The position numbers were made by a program, and so were the translations under genes. Source: Bacillota bacterium (GTDB lineage: Bacteria; Bacillota; Clostridia; Acetivibrionales; DUMC01). From it: a stretch of 36,538 nt of DNA. Positions 1 through 8,213 of the stretch are shown here, one piece after another. The DNA is taken from positions 1 to 36,538 of the forward strand of contig JABUEW010000033.1 of the NCBI GenBank assembly GCA_013314855.1, read 5' to 3'. How positions within the stretch are numbered: the first letter of the stretch is position 1; each line of letters begins with the position of its first letter. Under the pieces are notes generated by a model. That model worked only from the letters and a program-made list of their open reading frames with translations, was not told the origin of the DNA and ran no database searches.

Positions 1-62
1 TATGTTGATGTATGCTATTTGGGGCAACAAATTGCAGGTATTATTTTTAAGACGTTGAAAAC

Positions 63-800
63 TTACCGAAGCTCATATTCTTCAAAGGGCGTGGTTAATT
101 TAACATTACGAAAGTTCTCTTTTGCCTCGTCAAGTAAATCTTCAGGTTTATATCCAGGCCATAAATGCGTCAATAATAGATGCTTTACTCCTGCTATTTT
201 TGCTATTATTCCGCATTCCTTAGCTGTAAGGTGGGCAACATTTTCATCTTTTTTATCTTCTGATAAAAGGCCTGCGTCCAACATCAGCAAATCAGCGTTT
301 TTAGAAAAATCTAAAATACTATCGCACCATGCCGTATCCCCTGAATAGACAAATCGTTTTCCCTTGTTCTCAATTGATATTGCAAAATTTTTAACAGGGT
401 GTTTCATCTCGGCAAAGGTAAACCTCAAATTCCCGAAATTTAAAACCATGTCTTTAGTTATGGGGTTTAAATCAAATATATTTTCTATATCTAGCCTGTT
501 ATATATGTCCAATGGGTCAGAAGGTGCGTATACAGTTATAATTTTATTCATATTTTCCCTTTTGTTTTTCAGATCAACAGCATATTGCAAGATTAGCATA
601 TCAGACATATGGTCATTATGAAGGTGGGTAAGTATTACCGCATCTATATCTTCTATTCTTATTGCCTTCTGGAGATTGCTCAATACCCCGCTTCCACAAT
701 CAATAAGAATATTATTTTCTCCTTCTTGTACAAGGTATCCGGAACATGCACCACCTGCAGCCGGAAAAGGGCCATAATTTCCAAGCACGGTTAACTTCAT
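63..800 (-). CDS. MBL-fold metallo-hydrolase (YhfI / RNase Z-like)
   Basis: A 245-residue protein of the metallo-beta-lactamase superfamily. The metal-binding HxHxDH signature is visible as HLHNDH at residues 59-64. It is followed by the later metal ligands in YSGDTAWCD (about 152-160) and LLLTHLWPGY (about 208-217). The length and the N-terminus MKLTVLGNYG...GACSGYL match the B. subtilis YhfI type, whose members are zinc hydrolases related to RNase Z and phosphodiesterases but mostly without a proven substrate. No signal peptide or membrane segment is present, so it is cytoplasmic. An AAGGAAG ribosome site lies shortly upstream of the ATG, and a promoter at 883-910 suggests a single-gene unit. 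It is probably not a true tRNase Z, because the long exosite arm is absent. The family call is firm; the substrate is unknown. Confidence 0.88.
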   Translation of the reverse strand: MKLTVLGNYGPFPAAGGACSGYLVQEGENNILIDCGSGVLSNLQKAIRIEDIDAVILTHLHNDHMSDMLILQYAVDLKNKRENMNKIITVYAPSDPLDIYNRLDIENIFDLNPITKDMVLNFGNLRFTFAEMKHPVKNFAISIENKGKRFVYSGDTAWCDSILDFSKNADLLMLDAGLLSEDKKDENVAHLTAKECGIIAKIAGVKHLLLTHLWPGYKPEDLLDEAKENFRNVKLTTPFEEYELR

Positions 801-882
801 AATAAGCTATCTTCCTTTCTTTGGTTTTCTAAATTCTTTTATTTATCGAATTACTTTTTACTTAAACTTGTTTTATACTAAT

Positions 883-910
883 TTTATACTAATGTTAATA
901 TTGCAGTCAA
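883..910 (-). promoter_or_regulatory. Sigma-A-type promoter for the MBL hydrolase
   Basis: On the minus strand TTGACT (905-910) and TATAAA (883-888) are separated by 16 bp. The 11-mer TTAGTATAAAA occurs twice in tandem at the -10 region, so an alternative -10 lies about 12 bp further downstream. The distance to the hydrolase start is about 75 bp. Confidence 0.5.
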
Positions 911-951
911 CACAATATATATATTTCATATACTCATTATATAATGGAATT

Positions 952-2160
952 TCACTTGTATGAGCTCTTTCTTCCAAAATCTCTCACATATGGTTTAACA
1001 TTTATATCTACAGTTGCTTTACTGAAAATCTCCTCCCAATTATCCTTTACCTCTTCCCAAACTGCAGGGTATTTGATATGGAGTTGCTTGCCAAAACCTG
1101 CTACATCTGCCTTTAATTCTTTCTGTATCTTGTTTATTGTTTTTTCCATTATGCCTTTTACTTCTTTTTCAGCAGCAAGCTCTACCTTTTCTATAAATCC
1201 ATCCTCGAAAGCATTACTTGTCATTACCCAATCTTCAGCTATAGTTCCCTCTATTTTACTTTCTACTGTAAATGAGATATTGTTTCCCAACACCTTAGGT
1301 CTGATTTTAGTATTAACATTATGAATCTCGTAGACAATAGTCTGTCCAGTATCCTTATCCTCTATTTTTACAATACCGCTTTCCACTTTTCCTGATATCC
1401 AGTTTAATCCATATGTTTCTTTTTCATCCAGCCATCCAGCCAACATATACGTGTCCCCTTTTATAACAGCAGCACCTCTAACCTCAAATATATCACCTTT
1501 ACCGGCTGTTGTTTCGGTTACAATAATATCGCGCGGCGATTGTATACCATTGCGCATTGCTATCCGCTGAATGGTAAAACTTTTACTTCCCGCCATTTTT
1601 TCCGATATATCTCCTAATTTTTGTGTAGGCGGCATCCCTGGTTTGTATTTAGTATTACTTGAAAGCATCATTATATTAAAAGCAGGTATGTCTTCAAGAT
1701 TTGGTGCTATCTCAAAAAAAAGGCGGGCTTCTCCTTCAGAAATGAGTATATTAGTATTCCTGGGTATTTCAGGATGGCGTAAAATAGCATTAAGTAACTT
1801 ATACAAATTATAGGACTGTACCACCTTATCGCTTATTATAATAACTTTAAGATGCTCATAATTGGGTCTGCGGCTTTTAATATTTTTAAATTTTTCAAAA
1901 ATCTCAACAACACTAGTTCCCTCCACTGATGTATTAGCATAGGGAGTTTTTTGCGTGGAGGTTACTTTTTCACCTCCTTCTACCCCTTCAGGTATAACAT
2001 AATGTTGGGTTATGATGATAGAATTGTCATTTTCCGAACAGTCAATCGCAAGACCTACAATAATTAGTATTTCCTCAATTTCAATCCTGTCCCAGCATCC
2101 AGTTGAAACAAACAGCATAAAAATAAAAAGAATTATTATTAATAAAAGTCTACGTTTCAT
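952..2160 (-). CDS. gerKC: Spore germination lipoprotein, Ger(x)C family
   Basis: A 402-residue C subunit of a GerA/GerK-type nutrient germinant receptor. Receptors of this family sit in the spore inner membrane, and the C subunit is a lipoprotein on its outer face. A lipoprotein signal peptide is visible: KRR, a hydrophobic stretch, then FVSTGC with the lipidated cysteine at residue 22, followed directly by WDRIEIEE, the WDR hallmark of the family. The N-terminal domain contains the typical SxRPNYEHLKVIIISD segment (about 97-112), and the C-terminal half is the Ger(x)C domain. The ATG lies inside the last codons of the B-subunit gene (11-base overlap), so translation is probably coupled. The K designation follows clostridial usage; the germinant cannot be inferred. 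Confidence 0.93.
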   Translation of the reverse strand: MKRRLLLIIILFIFMLFVSTGCWDRIEIEEILIIVGLAIDCSENDNSIIITQHYVIPEGVEGGEKVTSTQKTPYANTSVEGTSVVEIFEKFKNIKSRRPNYEHLKVIIISDKVVQSYNLYKLLNAILRHPEIPRNTNILISEGEARLFFEIAPNLEDIPAFNIMMLSSNTKYKPGMPPTQKLGDISEKMAGSKSFTIQRIAMRNGIQSPRDIIVTETTAGKGDIFEVRGAAVIKGDTYMLAGWLDEKETYGLNWISGKVESGIVKIEDKDTGQTIVYEIHNVNTKIRPKVLGNNISFTVESKIEGTIAEDWVMTSNAFEDGFIEKVELAAEKEVKGIMEKTINKIQKELKADVAGFGKQLHIKYPAVWEEVKDNWEEIFSKATVDINVKPYVRDFGRKSSYK

Positions 2161-3271
2161 TCTCTTTTTTGCCCCATCCTTTCTTTCTTACAAAAGCAAT
2201 TACATACAATAATGAGGGCATAATACCCGCTACTATTAATCCCAAATAGCCTATCAGGTCTCCCAGACTGAAAGTTTCCTTTAAGTTTTGGGGAAGGAGA
2301 GCGATAATATATATTAACGGATTTAAGGCATACACAAAAGTACCAAATTCCTTGTTAAAAACCTGGCACATACCCAAGCTTGCCACATAATGGGATGCTA
2401 CGTATGTTGTATATATTGCCAGTACCCATATTATAAGAAAAAAAATCTGAAAGTTTTCAACGAATCCACCTGGATACTCTATAGAATTGACTAATGACGC
2501 CAGAGGCCATGTAAGTGTCTTTACTTCGTCTACAGTTAGGACACCTATTACTATTATTGAAATAACAACGTAAATTAAGACCGGGATTCCTGTACCAATT
2601 ACGACCGCTTTAACAGCCTTGTGAGGCTCCTTCATAAAGGCAGTCAGTATCATTATAATCTCAAAACCGATGTAGCTCAATAGAGTTGCCTTCATGCCTT
2701 TTATTACAGGCAGCACACCCTTTCCAAGCACAGGGCGTAAGTTATCTAGTTCGAAATATTGAAGTCCTAGCAAAAGGATACTAAAAAATATAAATACAAT
2801 AATGGATAAATATAGTTCAAAAGCACGTACAATCGGGTTTATTCCTCCAACTGTTAAATAGGTCCCTACACAAATAAAAGTTATTATGATTACTTCCATA
2901 GGTGTCCGCAGTAGCAGGTACGTACGTACAAGTTCAGCTAACATACGAGCTTCAAACCCTGCCACTATAACATAGAATATTATTGTTATCATACTAAGAA
3001 TCCATCCAAAAAACTTTCCTACAATAATTTTATTATACTGAAAAAAGGTTTTCTCCGGGAACCTCTGGCTAAGTTTTACCGATATAATACCTAAAATAAT
3101 TGAAAATACTCCTGCTAGAAGCACAGATAGCCATACATCCGGAGCATTCACAATTTCTACTGCCGGCCTTGTCATAACAAGTATTCCAGCACCAATTATT
3201 ATTGATGATACGGCAACTGCTGCCTGTCCAGTTGAAATTTTATCCTTTGGATTATTTATTATAGTCTTCAC
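2150..3271 (-). CDS. gerKB: Spore germination permease-like protein, GerAB/GerKB family
   Basis: A 373-residue integral membrane protein with about ten hydrophobic segments. It belongs to the GerAB/GerKB family of the amino acid-polyamine-organocation superfamily. In the germinant receptor the B subunit binds the germinant within the membrane bundle. The N-terminus KISTGQAAVAVSSIIIGAG is the characteristic first helix of the family, and the length is normal (about 360-370). The start is a GTG with GAAGGG closely upstream. It lies 38 bp after gerKA and overlaps gerKC, so the three form one operon. Expression in the forespore (sigma G) is expected from the family, but no convincing sigma-G promoter was identified by eye. 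Confidence 0.93.
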   Translation of the reverse strand: MKTIINNPKDKISTGQAAVAVSSIIIGAGILVMTRPAVEIVNAPDVWLSVLLAGVFSIILGIISVKLSQRFPEKTFFQYNKIIVGKFFGWILSMITIIFYVIVAGFEARMLAELVRTYLLLRTPMEVIIITFICVGTYLTVGGINPIVRAFELYLSIIVFIFFSILLLGLQYFELDNLRPVLGKGVLPVIKGMKATLLSYIGFEIIMILTAFMKEPHKAVKAVVIGTGIPVLIYVVISIIVIGVLTVDEVKTLTWPLASLVNSIEYPGGFVENFQIFFLIIWVLAIYTTYVASHYVASLGMCQVFNKEFGTFVYALNPLIYIIALLPQNLKETFSLGDLIGYLGLIVAGIMPSLLYVIAFVRKKGWGKKENET

Positions 3272-3309
3272 CTTACCCTTCTAAGTTTTTATCCTACTTT
3301 TTAACCCAT

Positions 3310-4881
3310 TTAATTCCTCTGCCTTGTCTTATCCTCTGTCTTCAGCATCTGGGGGCGTTTTTTCATGTTCATAACAGGTAGGCGGAGGACAAAGTCTTTC
3401 CAATCACCAGGCCTATATGGAATAAGCGGAGCTAAATAATTAACCCCGAAGCTTTTTAGTTTCACAAGATGCACGGTAAGCATGATAAAAAAAAGCATAA
3501 CGCCATACAAACCCAGAAATCCTGCTGCGAATATAATAACGAAACGCAGAATGCGCAGAGGGATACCCAGCGGATATTGAGCCATTGAAAATGAGGCAAT
3601 TCCCGTAAGAGCTACAACAATTACATAAACAGGGCTGACAAGCCCTGCCCTCACTGCCGCTTCCCCGATAACCAAGCCGCCTACAATTCCTACCGTCTGT
3701 CCGATGGTTTTAGGCAAACGAATACCCGCTTCCCTTAAAATCTCCAACGTTACTTCCATTAAAATCGCCTCTATTAGTGAAGGAATAGGAACGCCTTCCC
3801 TGGTGGCAGCTATAAAAATAGCAAGCTTTGTCGGTATTAACCCCTGGTGGTAGGATATTAGAGCAACATAAACACCAGGGAGAAATAATGAAATCATAAT
3901 TACCAAGTATCTCAAAGCACGAATTAACGAGCTATATATCCAGCGTTCATAGTAATCTTCAACTGTCTGCATAAACATGGGTAAACTGGCAGGTAGAATA
4001 AGGACAAAGGAAGTATTATCCACTATTATAACAATACGGCCTTCCAGTATTGCAGAAACTGCTTTATCCGGTCGCTCGGTATATTGTACCTGCGGAAAAG
4101 GGGATAAAAAGTTGTCTTCTATAAATTGTGCCACCGTCCCTGCTGCAATAATCTGATCAACATCAATCTCTCCTATTCTACGCAGCACTTCTTTCACAAT
4201 ATCCTGGTTGGCAATTCCTCTTATATATGCTACAGCTAAATCAGTCCTTGTGCGACGGCCTAATTTTAGTTTTATTAATGAAAAATTTGGGTCCTTAATA
4301 CGCCGCCGAATCATTGTAATATTGTCTTGAAAGGTTTCAACAAATCCATCCCTTGGTCCGATTACAGCTGCTTCAGTCATAGGTTCCTCAAGATTTCTAG
4401 TTGACCAACCCGGGGTTTTCATAATCAACGCTTTATCAATATTTTCAATCAATAGTACAGTATCCCCGGCAAGCACTTCAGAGATGCATTCATTTAATGT
4501 ATTCGCTTCTTTAAGATCGCTTATGGTAATTACAGAATTTCTTATTCTTTTTTCAATTGAAACTGCTTTTCCAGTGTTACTACCATTATCCTTTTCTTTT
4601 GCCTTTCCTTCACAAAATTCCTTTAACAAGGGTTTTATTATATTTTCCTGCACAGTATTACGGTCAGCTAAGCCTTCAATATACATTACCGCTGCTCTAA
4701 ATTCTAAATTTTCCGGCTTTAACATCCGTATAACCAGGTCAGGACTGTAACTTAACGCTTCCTCAATTGTTTTAAGATTAGAATGTAAATCCCGAGTAAC
4801 AGGCATATTATTATCCAAATTAATATTTATATTTTTATTATTACTATCCTTTTTATCTTCATTTTTCATCCACTTAAACAT
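3310..4881 (-). CDS. gerKA: Spore germination protein, GerAA/GerKA family
   Basis: The 523-residue A subunit of the germinant receptor. It has a low-complexity Asn/Lys-rich N-terminus (about 8-27), a soluble domain with the family motif GPRDGFVETFQDN (about 174-186) and RRRIKDPNFSLIKLKLGRR (about 191-209), then about five membrane segments from about residue 300 and a short hydrophilic C-terminus with RPGDWKDF. This architecture and length are standard for the GerA family; recent work on the family treats A subunits as oligomeric ion channels. GAGAGGAA precedes the ATG at suitable spacing. It is the first full-size gene of the gerKA-KB-KC operon. A stem-loop at 4893-4925 abuts its ribosome site. 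Confidence 0.95.
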   Translation of the reverse strand: MFKWMKNEDKKDSNNKNININLDNNMPVTRDLHSNLKTIEEALSYSPDLVIRMLKPENLEFRAAVMYIEGLADRNTVQENIIKPLLKEFCEGKAKEKDNGSNTGKAVSIEKRIRNSVITISDLKEANTLNECISEVLAGDTVLLIENIDKALIMKTPGWSTRNLEEPMTEAAVIGPRDGFVETFQDNITMIRRRIKDPNFSLIKLKLGRRTRTDLAVAYIRGIANQDIVKEVLRRIGEIDVDQIIAAGTVAQFIEDNFLSPFPQVQYTERPDKAVSAILEGRIVIIVDNTSFVLILPASLPMFMQTVEDYYERWIYSSLIRALRYLVIMISLFLPGVYVALISYHQGLIPTKLAIFIAATREGVPIPSLIEAILMEVTLEILREAGIRLPKTIGQTVGIVGGLVIGEAAVRAGLVSPVYVIVVALTGIASFSMAQYPLGIPLRILRFVIIFAAGFLGLYGVMLFFIMLTVHLVKLKSFGVNYLAPLIPYRPGDWKDFVLRLPVMNMKKRPQMLKTEDKTRQRN

Positions 4882-4892
4882 GTTTATTCCTC

Positions 4893-4925
4893 TCTTTCCT
4901 GCATTTTTATTATGTGCAGGAGAGA
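4893..4925 (-). promoter_or_regulatory. Stem-loop just upstream of the gerKA ribosome site
   Basis: On the minus strand TCTCTCCTGCA and TGCAGGAAAGA form an 11-bp stem with one mismatch and an 11-base A/T-rich loop. The 3' arm runs straight into the GAGAGGAA Shine-Dalgarno of gerKA. It could modulate translation or be a weak processing site; there is no T-tract directly after it, so it is not a classical terminator. Confidence 0.4.
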
Positions 4926-4957
4926 AATAAATAATACTGTTTATGTGGTAGGTTAAT

Positions 4958-5104
4958 TTACTCTTTCGTCCGGATTTGTCCCCTAATCCATTTAAATATC
5001 AAAGAAATTCCAAAAGGGATAATAAAGGCAAAAAATGCACCCAGCCATAGTTTAAAATCGAGGAGAGTATCAAATACTTTATTTAACGTATATAAGGTAT
5101 AGAT
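4958..5104 (-). CDS. Putative small membrane protein leading the gerK operon, non-canonical start
   Basis: An open frame of 48 codons ending in TAA at 4958 encodes one hydrophobic helix (LWLGAFFAFIIPFGISLIF) flanked by FDTLLDFK and a basic tail KWIRGQIRTKE, the look of a single-pass membrane peptide. A good ribosome site, GAGGTGA, lies at 5111-5117. However, no ATG, GTG or TTG sits at the expected position: six bases downstream is ATC (5102-5104), preceded by ATT, and an in-frame TGA lies just upstream. Small membrane ORFs heading ger operons are known in clostridia, which fits its place 77 bp before gerKA. It could use AUU/AUC (as infC does), be a decayed gene, or hide a one-base error near 5105. 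I do not recognise a named family. Confidence 0.45.
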   Translation of the reverse strand: MYTLYTLNKVFDTLLDFKLWLGAFFAFIIPFGISLIFKWIRGQIRTKE

Positions 5105-5186
5105 AATATATCACCTCGTAATTAACTTGCGCAAAAAAAGAAGAGACTATACAGAAAATATCAATACTATGAATAAAAGCTTTTAT

Positions 5187-6011
5187 CTATCTTAACAAGC
5201 TCTTCACAAACTCAATACTTTGTGCAGTTTCTTTTAATGGATCTCCTATGCCCTCATACTCAATTGAAAGGTATCCCGTATATCCATTATCGTAAAGGAA
5301 ATCTACTATATCTTTTAAGGGTACTTCCCCTTCACCTATAATTGTCCCCTGGTATTTAGAACCGTCAATGGAAGTATAAACTTCTTTGCCGTCCTCTACT
5401 TTTTTGAAATCTTTAAAATGTACAAAACCAATATGGTTTATTAAATTCTTGACCGCATCAAAAGGTTTTTCTCCCACTAATAAGAAATTGCCGGTATCTG
5501 TGTTAGCCTTCAGTGCATGGGAGCCAACTGTTTCTATTATCTCTTTCACTTGTATGCTCTTCCCTGCAAACAAACCGTGGTTCTCCAATACCATTGTAAT
5601 TCCTTTTTCTTCTGCATAAGAAGCGCATTCTTTTAGGGAATCAATAATCCATGCTTTTCCCTGTTCATAAACAATGCCTTCTTTTGAACTGCCGCTAAAT
5701 ATTCTTAGATTTTCAGTTTGCAGCATTACCGCAGTATCAATCCCCTTTTTAACATATTCAACCTGTTTTTCCCTGTCTTCAAGTTTCTTCTGTACAAAAT
5801 CATTTCCTATTGAATAACATGATACAGGTATTTTTATTTCATCAAGATACTTCTTTATTTCCAAGAGTGTTTCTTCATCTGTCCAAAAACAGTCTAGAAG
5901 TTCAATACCATCTACTCCCTTTTCCTCACAAAAGCCTATAAATCTACGCAAACTAATTTTTTTGCTAAAAAGAAGTTTTTGCGCACTCCATGCACTTACA
6001 CCAAATTTCAT
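5187..6011 (-). CDS. Sugar phosphate isomerase/epimerase (xylose isomerase-like TIM barrel)
   Basis: A 274-residue protein of the AP-endonuclease-2 / xylose-isomerase-like TIM barrel family (IolE/IolI/hydroxypyruvate isomerase relatives). The putative metal ligands can be seen in order: Glu in MVLENHG, Asp in ANTDTGN, His in IGFVHFKDFK and Glu near the end in YLSIEYEG. GAGGGGAG stands seven bases before the ATG. The gene follows a Gfo/Idh/MocA dehydrogenase by about 20 bp. This pairing is common in catabolism of inositols, rare sugars or keto-glycosides, where one enzyme oxidises and the other isomerises or epimerises. The exact substrate cannot be read from the sequence. It is cytoplasmic with no unusual features. 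Confidence 0.87.
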   Translation of the reverse strand: MKFGVSAWSAQKLLFSKKISLRRFIGFCEEKGVDGIELLDCFWTDEETLLEIKKYLDEIKIPVSCYSIGNDFVQKKLEDREKQVEYVKKGIDTAVMLQTENLRIFSGSSKEGIVYEQGKAWIIDSLKECASYAEEKGITMVLENHGLFAGKSIQVKEIIETVGSHALKANTDTGNFLLVGEKPFDAVKNLINHIGFVHFKDFKKVEDGKEVYTSIDGSKYQGTIIGEGEVPLKDIVDFLYDNGYTGYLSIEYEGIGDPLKETAQSIEFVKSLLR

Positions 6012-6031
6012 AAAAAAACTCCCCTCTAATA

Positions 6032-7090
6032 TTACTTAAGTATTACTTCCCGGTGAGTAGCTGCCGATTCATATATGGCATCTAGGATTTTCATAATTTC
6101 GACCCCATCCTCTACAGGATTCAAACATTCTACTTTACCCTGTACACAGTCTATGAAATGGGCAACCTCCCTCTTGAAATTAGCAGTAAATACATCGGAT
6201 TCAGCACTATACCTGGGAGTGATATCAACCAGGTACCCTTCAAGTTCAGAGTAAATTTCCAGTTTTGGCTCCATCATAGCCCCGGACTTAGTACCGTAAA
6301 GGTCCAAAAACAGAAAATCGTCTTTTATATTTTGGCTGAAACTGGTTTCAACATACAAAACTGCTCCATTTTCAAACCTTATCATTGCAGTTGCCAAATC
6401 TTCCACATCACAGAATTCATCATAATCCATGGGTTTGTATCTATTTAATGCTTTGATATGGCTTCTTGGACCAATACCATCAAAAGTTGCTCCATAGACC
6501 GACACAGCCTTGGGTTTACCCATTAAAAACCTTACAAGGTCTATCATATGGACACCCAGGTCAATTAAAGGTCCTCCTCCCGACTTCTTTTTATCTGAGA
6601 ACCATCCGCCAGGATTGCCGCACCTTCTTATACACCCCGTTTTGGCATAGTATATATCTCCAAGATAGCCTTTATCAATAAATTCTTTTAATATAGCCGT
6701 ATTCTGACCAAATCTTCTTACAAATCCAACCATAAGAATTTTGCCGCCTTCTCTTGCTGCGCGCTGTATTTCCAGAGCTTCTTTTGTATTCATAGCCAGG
6801 GGTTTTTCGCAAAGTACGTGCTTTCCTGCATTCAAGGCTGCTATTGAAACAGGGGCATGCCCATTATTCCATGTGCAAACACTTATTGCATCAAGCTCTT
6901 TCAATTTAAGCATTTCATTATAGTCCGAAAAAACATGGGGAATAGCATATTTTTGAGCAAATGCTTCGGCCCTTTCTTTGTTTATATCGCATACTGCATA
7001 GACTTCAACATTGTCCAGGTTTCTATACCCTACCATATGTAGATTGCTAATACCTCCAGTACCTACAATTCCAACCTTTATTTTGTTCAT
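6032..7090 (-). CDS. Gfo/Idh/MocA family NAD(P)-dependent oxidoreductase
   Basis: A 352-residue sugar or inositol dehydrogenase-like enzyme. The N-terminal Rossmann fold has GIVGTGGISNLH (residues 8-19) for NAD(P) binding and an acidic residue in the YAVCDIN strand. The family's CEKPLAM motif is at about residues 94-100, and the catalytic-domain segment GGGPLIDLGVHMIDL is at about 171-185 with the usual Asp/His. GGGAGG precedes the ATG. It is the first gene of a two-gene unit with the isomerase/epimerase, downstream of an AraC regulator. The promoter region contains three TATTGATAT copies (7141-7189). The reaction is likely oxidation of a sugar hydroxyl to a keto sugar, with the substrate unknown. 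Confidence 0.9.
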   Translation of the reverse strand: MNKIKVGIVGTGGISNLHMVGYRNLDNVEVYAVCDINKERAEAFAQKYAIPHVFSDYNEMLKLKELDAISVCTWNNGHAPVSIAALNAGKHVLCEKPLAMNTKEALEIQRAAREGGKILMVGFVRRFGQNTAILKEFIDKGYLGDIYYAKTGCIRRCGNPGGWFSDKKKSGGGPLIDLGVHMIDLVRFLMGKPKAVSVYGATFDGIGPRSHIKALNRYKPMDYDEFCDVEDLATAMIRFENGAVLYVETSFSQNIKDDFLFLDLYGTKSGAMMEPKLEIYSELEGYLVDITPRYSAESDVFTANFKREVAHFIDCVQGKVECLNPVEDGVEIMKILDAIYESAATHREVILK

Positions 7091-7108
7091 CCTTATACCT
7101 CCCTGTAA

Positions 7109-7189
7109 ATTATCATGGTAAACATTTGCTTATTATTAGTTATTGATATACTTCTATTGATATGCTTATATATTATCAAATATTGATAT
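7109..7189 (-). promoter_or_regulatory. Candidate AraC-regulated promoter with three TATTGATAT repeats
   Basis: In the 164-bp gap before the dehydrogenase gene, the + strand 9-mer TATTGATAT occurs at 7141-7149, 7155-7163 and 7181-7189. A TATCAA in inverse orientation (7174-7179) faces the last copy. On the minus strand a -10-like GATAAT lies at 7109-7114 with no recognisable -35, as expected for an activator-dependent promoter. The AraC gene next door is the natural candidate regulator. The region is A/T-rich, so chance is possible. Confidence 0.4.
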
Positions 7190-7254
7190 AATTGTCTTTG
7201 TTGTCTTATGCTTTTTTACTGTTTATATTTTGCTATTTTGCGGCTTGTTCTATC

Positions 7255-8175
7255 CTATGACTTATTCTTGCTATATAAAGCCTGATATTCCGATGGAGAT
7301 ATGCCTATATTCTTCCTGAAAGCTTTACTAAAAGAATTTATTGATTGGTATTGAAGCATTTCTGCTATTTCAGTAACACTTAAGTTTCCGTTTTTCAATA
7401 GTTCGCCTGCTTTCTCAAACCGCTTTTGATTATAGTATTCCTGAATACTAAGTCCCGTTTCCCTTGAAAAGATATGAGAAAGATATGAATAACTGTATCC
7501 CAGTTCATTTGCAATTTGCGTCAATTCTTTTATTTTAAATAGATTATTGTCAATATAATTAACTACCTCGTAGACAATATTTCTGTAGTTTGAAGCATCT
7601 TTATGGGGAATATATTCTTTTTCCCATTGCTCGAAAAAATTTCGATATGTTAATAATATCAACTGGTGAAGGCATATTTTGATCATTAAAGAAGAATACT
7701 CTTTCAGGTTAATCAGTTCATGGAATATATTTAAAAATGGAGTTTTAATATCAAACTTATCCTGTACAACAGGACATTTTACCTGGTAAAACATTTTTTG
7801 GATATGTGTAAAGGGGCTTTGGTCTCTATTATCATTATTGAAGGTAAATCCTACATAAAAATACCTAAATGGATCTACAAGGTCTGCCAATCCATTATGG
7901 AGTTCGCCAGGCATATTAAGGTATATATCCCCCGCTTTAACAGGGTACTTATTTTCATTGCTGGAATAATAACCTTTACCTGAAACAATATAGCTTATTT
8001 CATAGCAATACTGCTTGTGTTCACCTATAGAATACCCTCCACGGCAATACAAGTCTCCAATTTGATACAGGGTTATAAAATCATATATTTGAGGCTCATT
8101 ATAAAATGTCCTGTCAAAATGAAACGTATTGCCGCCTGTCCTCTCCTTTATCATAGAAATAACCTGTACCTTCAC
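7255..8175 (-). CDS. AraC family transcriptional regulator (cupin sensor)
   Basis: A 306-residue regulator with an N-terminal cupin-like effector domain (about 25-165, including EISYIVSGKGYY and a GDIYLNMPGELH barrel segment) and a C-terminal double helix-turn-helix of the AraC/XylS type (about 205-300). The latter holds LGYSYSYLSHIFSRETGL in the first and LQYQSINSFSKAFRKNIG in the second motif, ending with ISPSEYQ. It probably senses a sugar and activates the adjacent dehydrogenase/isomerase pair. The open frame begins with GTG at 8175, without a clear ribosome site. The ATG seven codons later (8154) has a weak AGG eight bases upstream and is an equally likely start. The gap to the upstream ECF gene is only 38 bp, so read-through is possible. 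Confidence 0.88.
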   Translation of the reverse strand: MKVQVISMIKERTGGNTFHFDRTFYNEPQIYDFITLYQIGDLYCRGGYSIGEHKQYCYEISYIVSGKGYYSSNENKYPVKAGDIYLNMPGELHNGLADLVDPFRYFYVGFTFNNDNRDQSPFTHIQKMFYQVKCPVVQDKFDIKTPFLNIFHELINLKEYSSLMIKICLHQLILLTYRNFFEQWEKEYIPHKDASNYRNIVYEVVNYIDNNLFKIKELTQIANELGYSYSYLSHIFSRETGLSIQEYYNQKRFEKAGELLKNGNLSVTEIAEMLQYQSINSFSKAFRKNIGISPSEYQALYSKNKS

Positions 8176-8213
8176 CCATAGTTTTACGCTTTACTAATTT
8201 ATGTCACAAAGCC

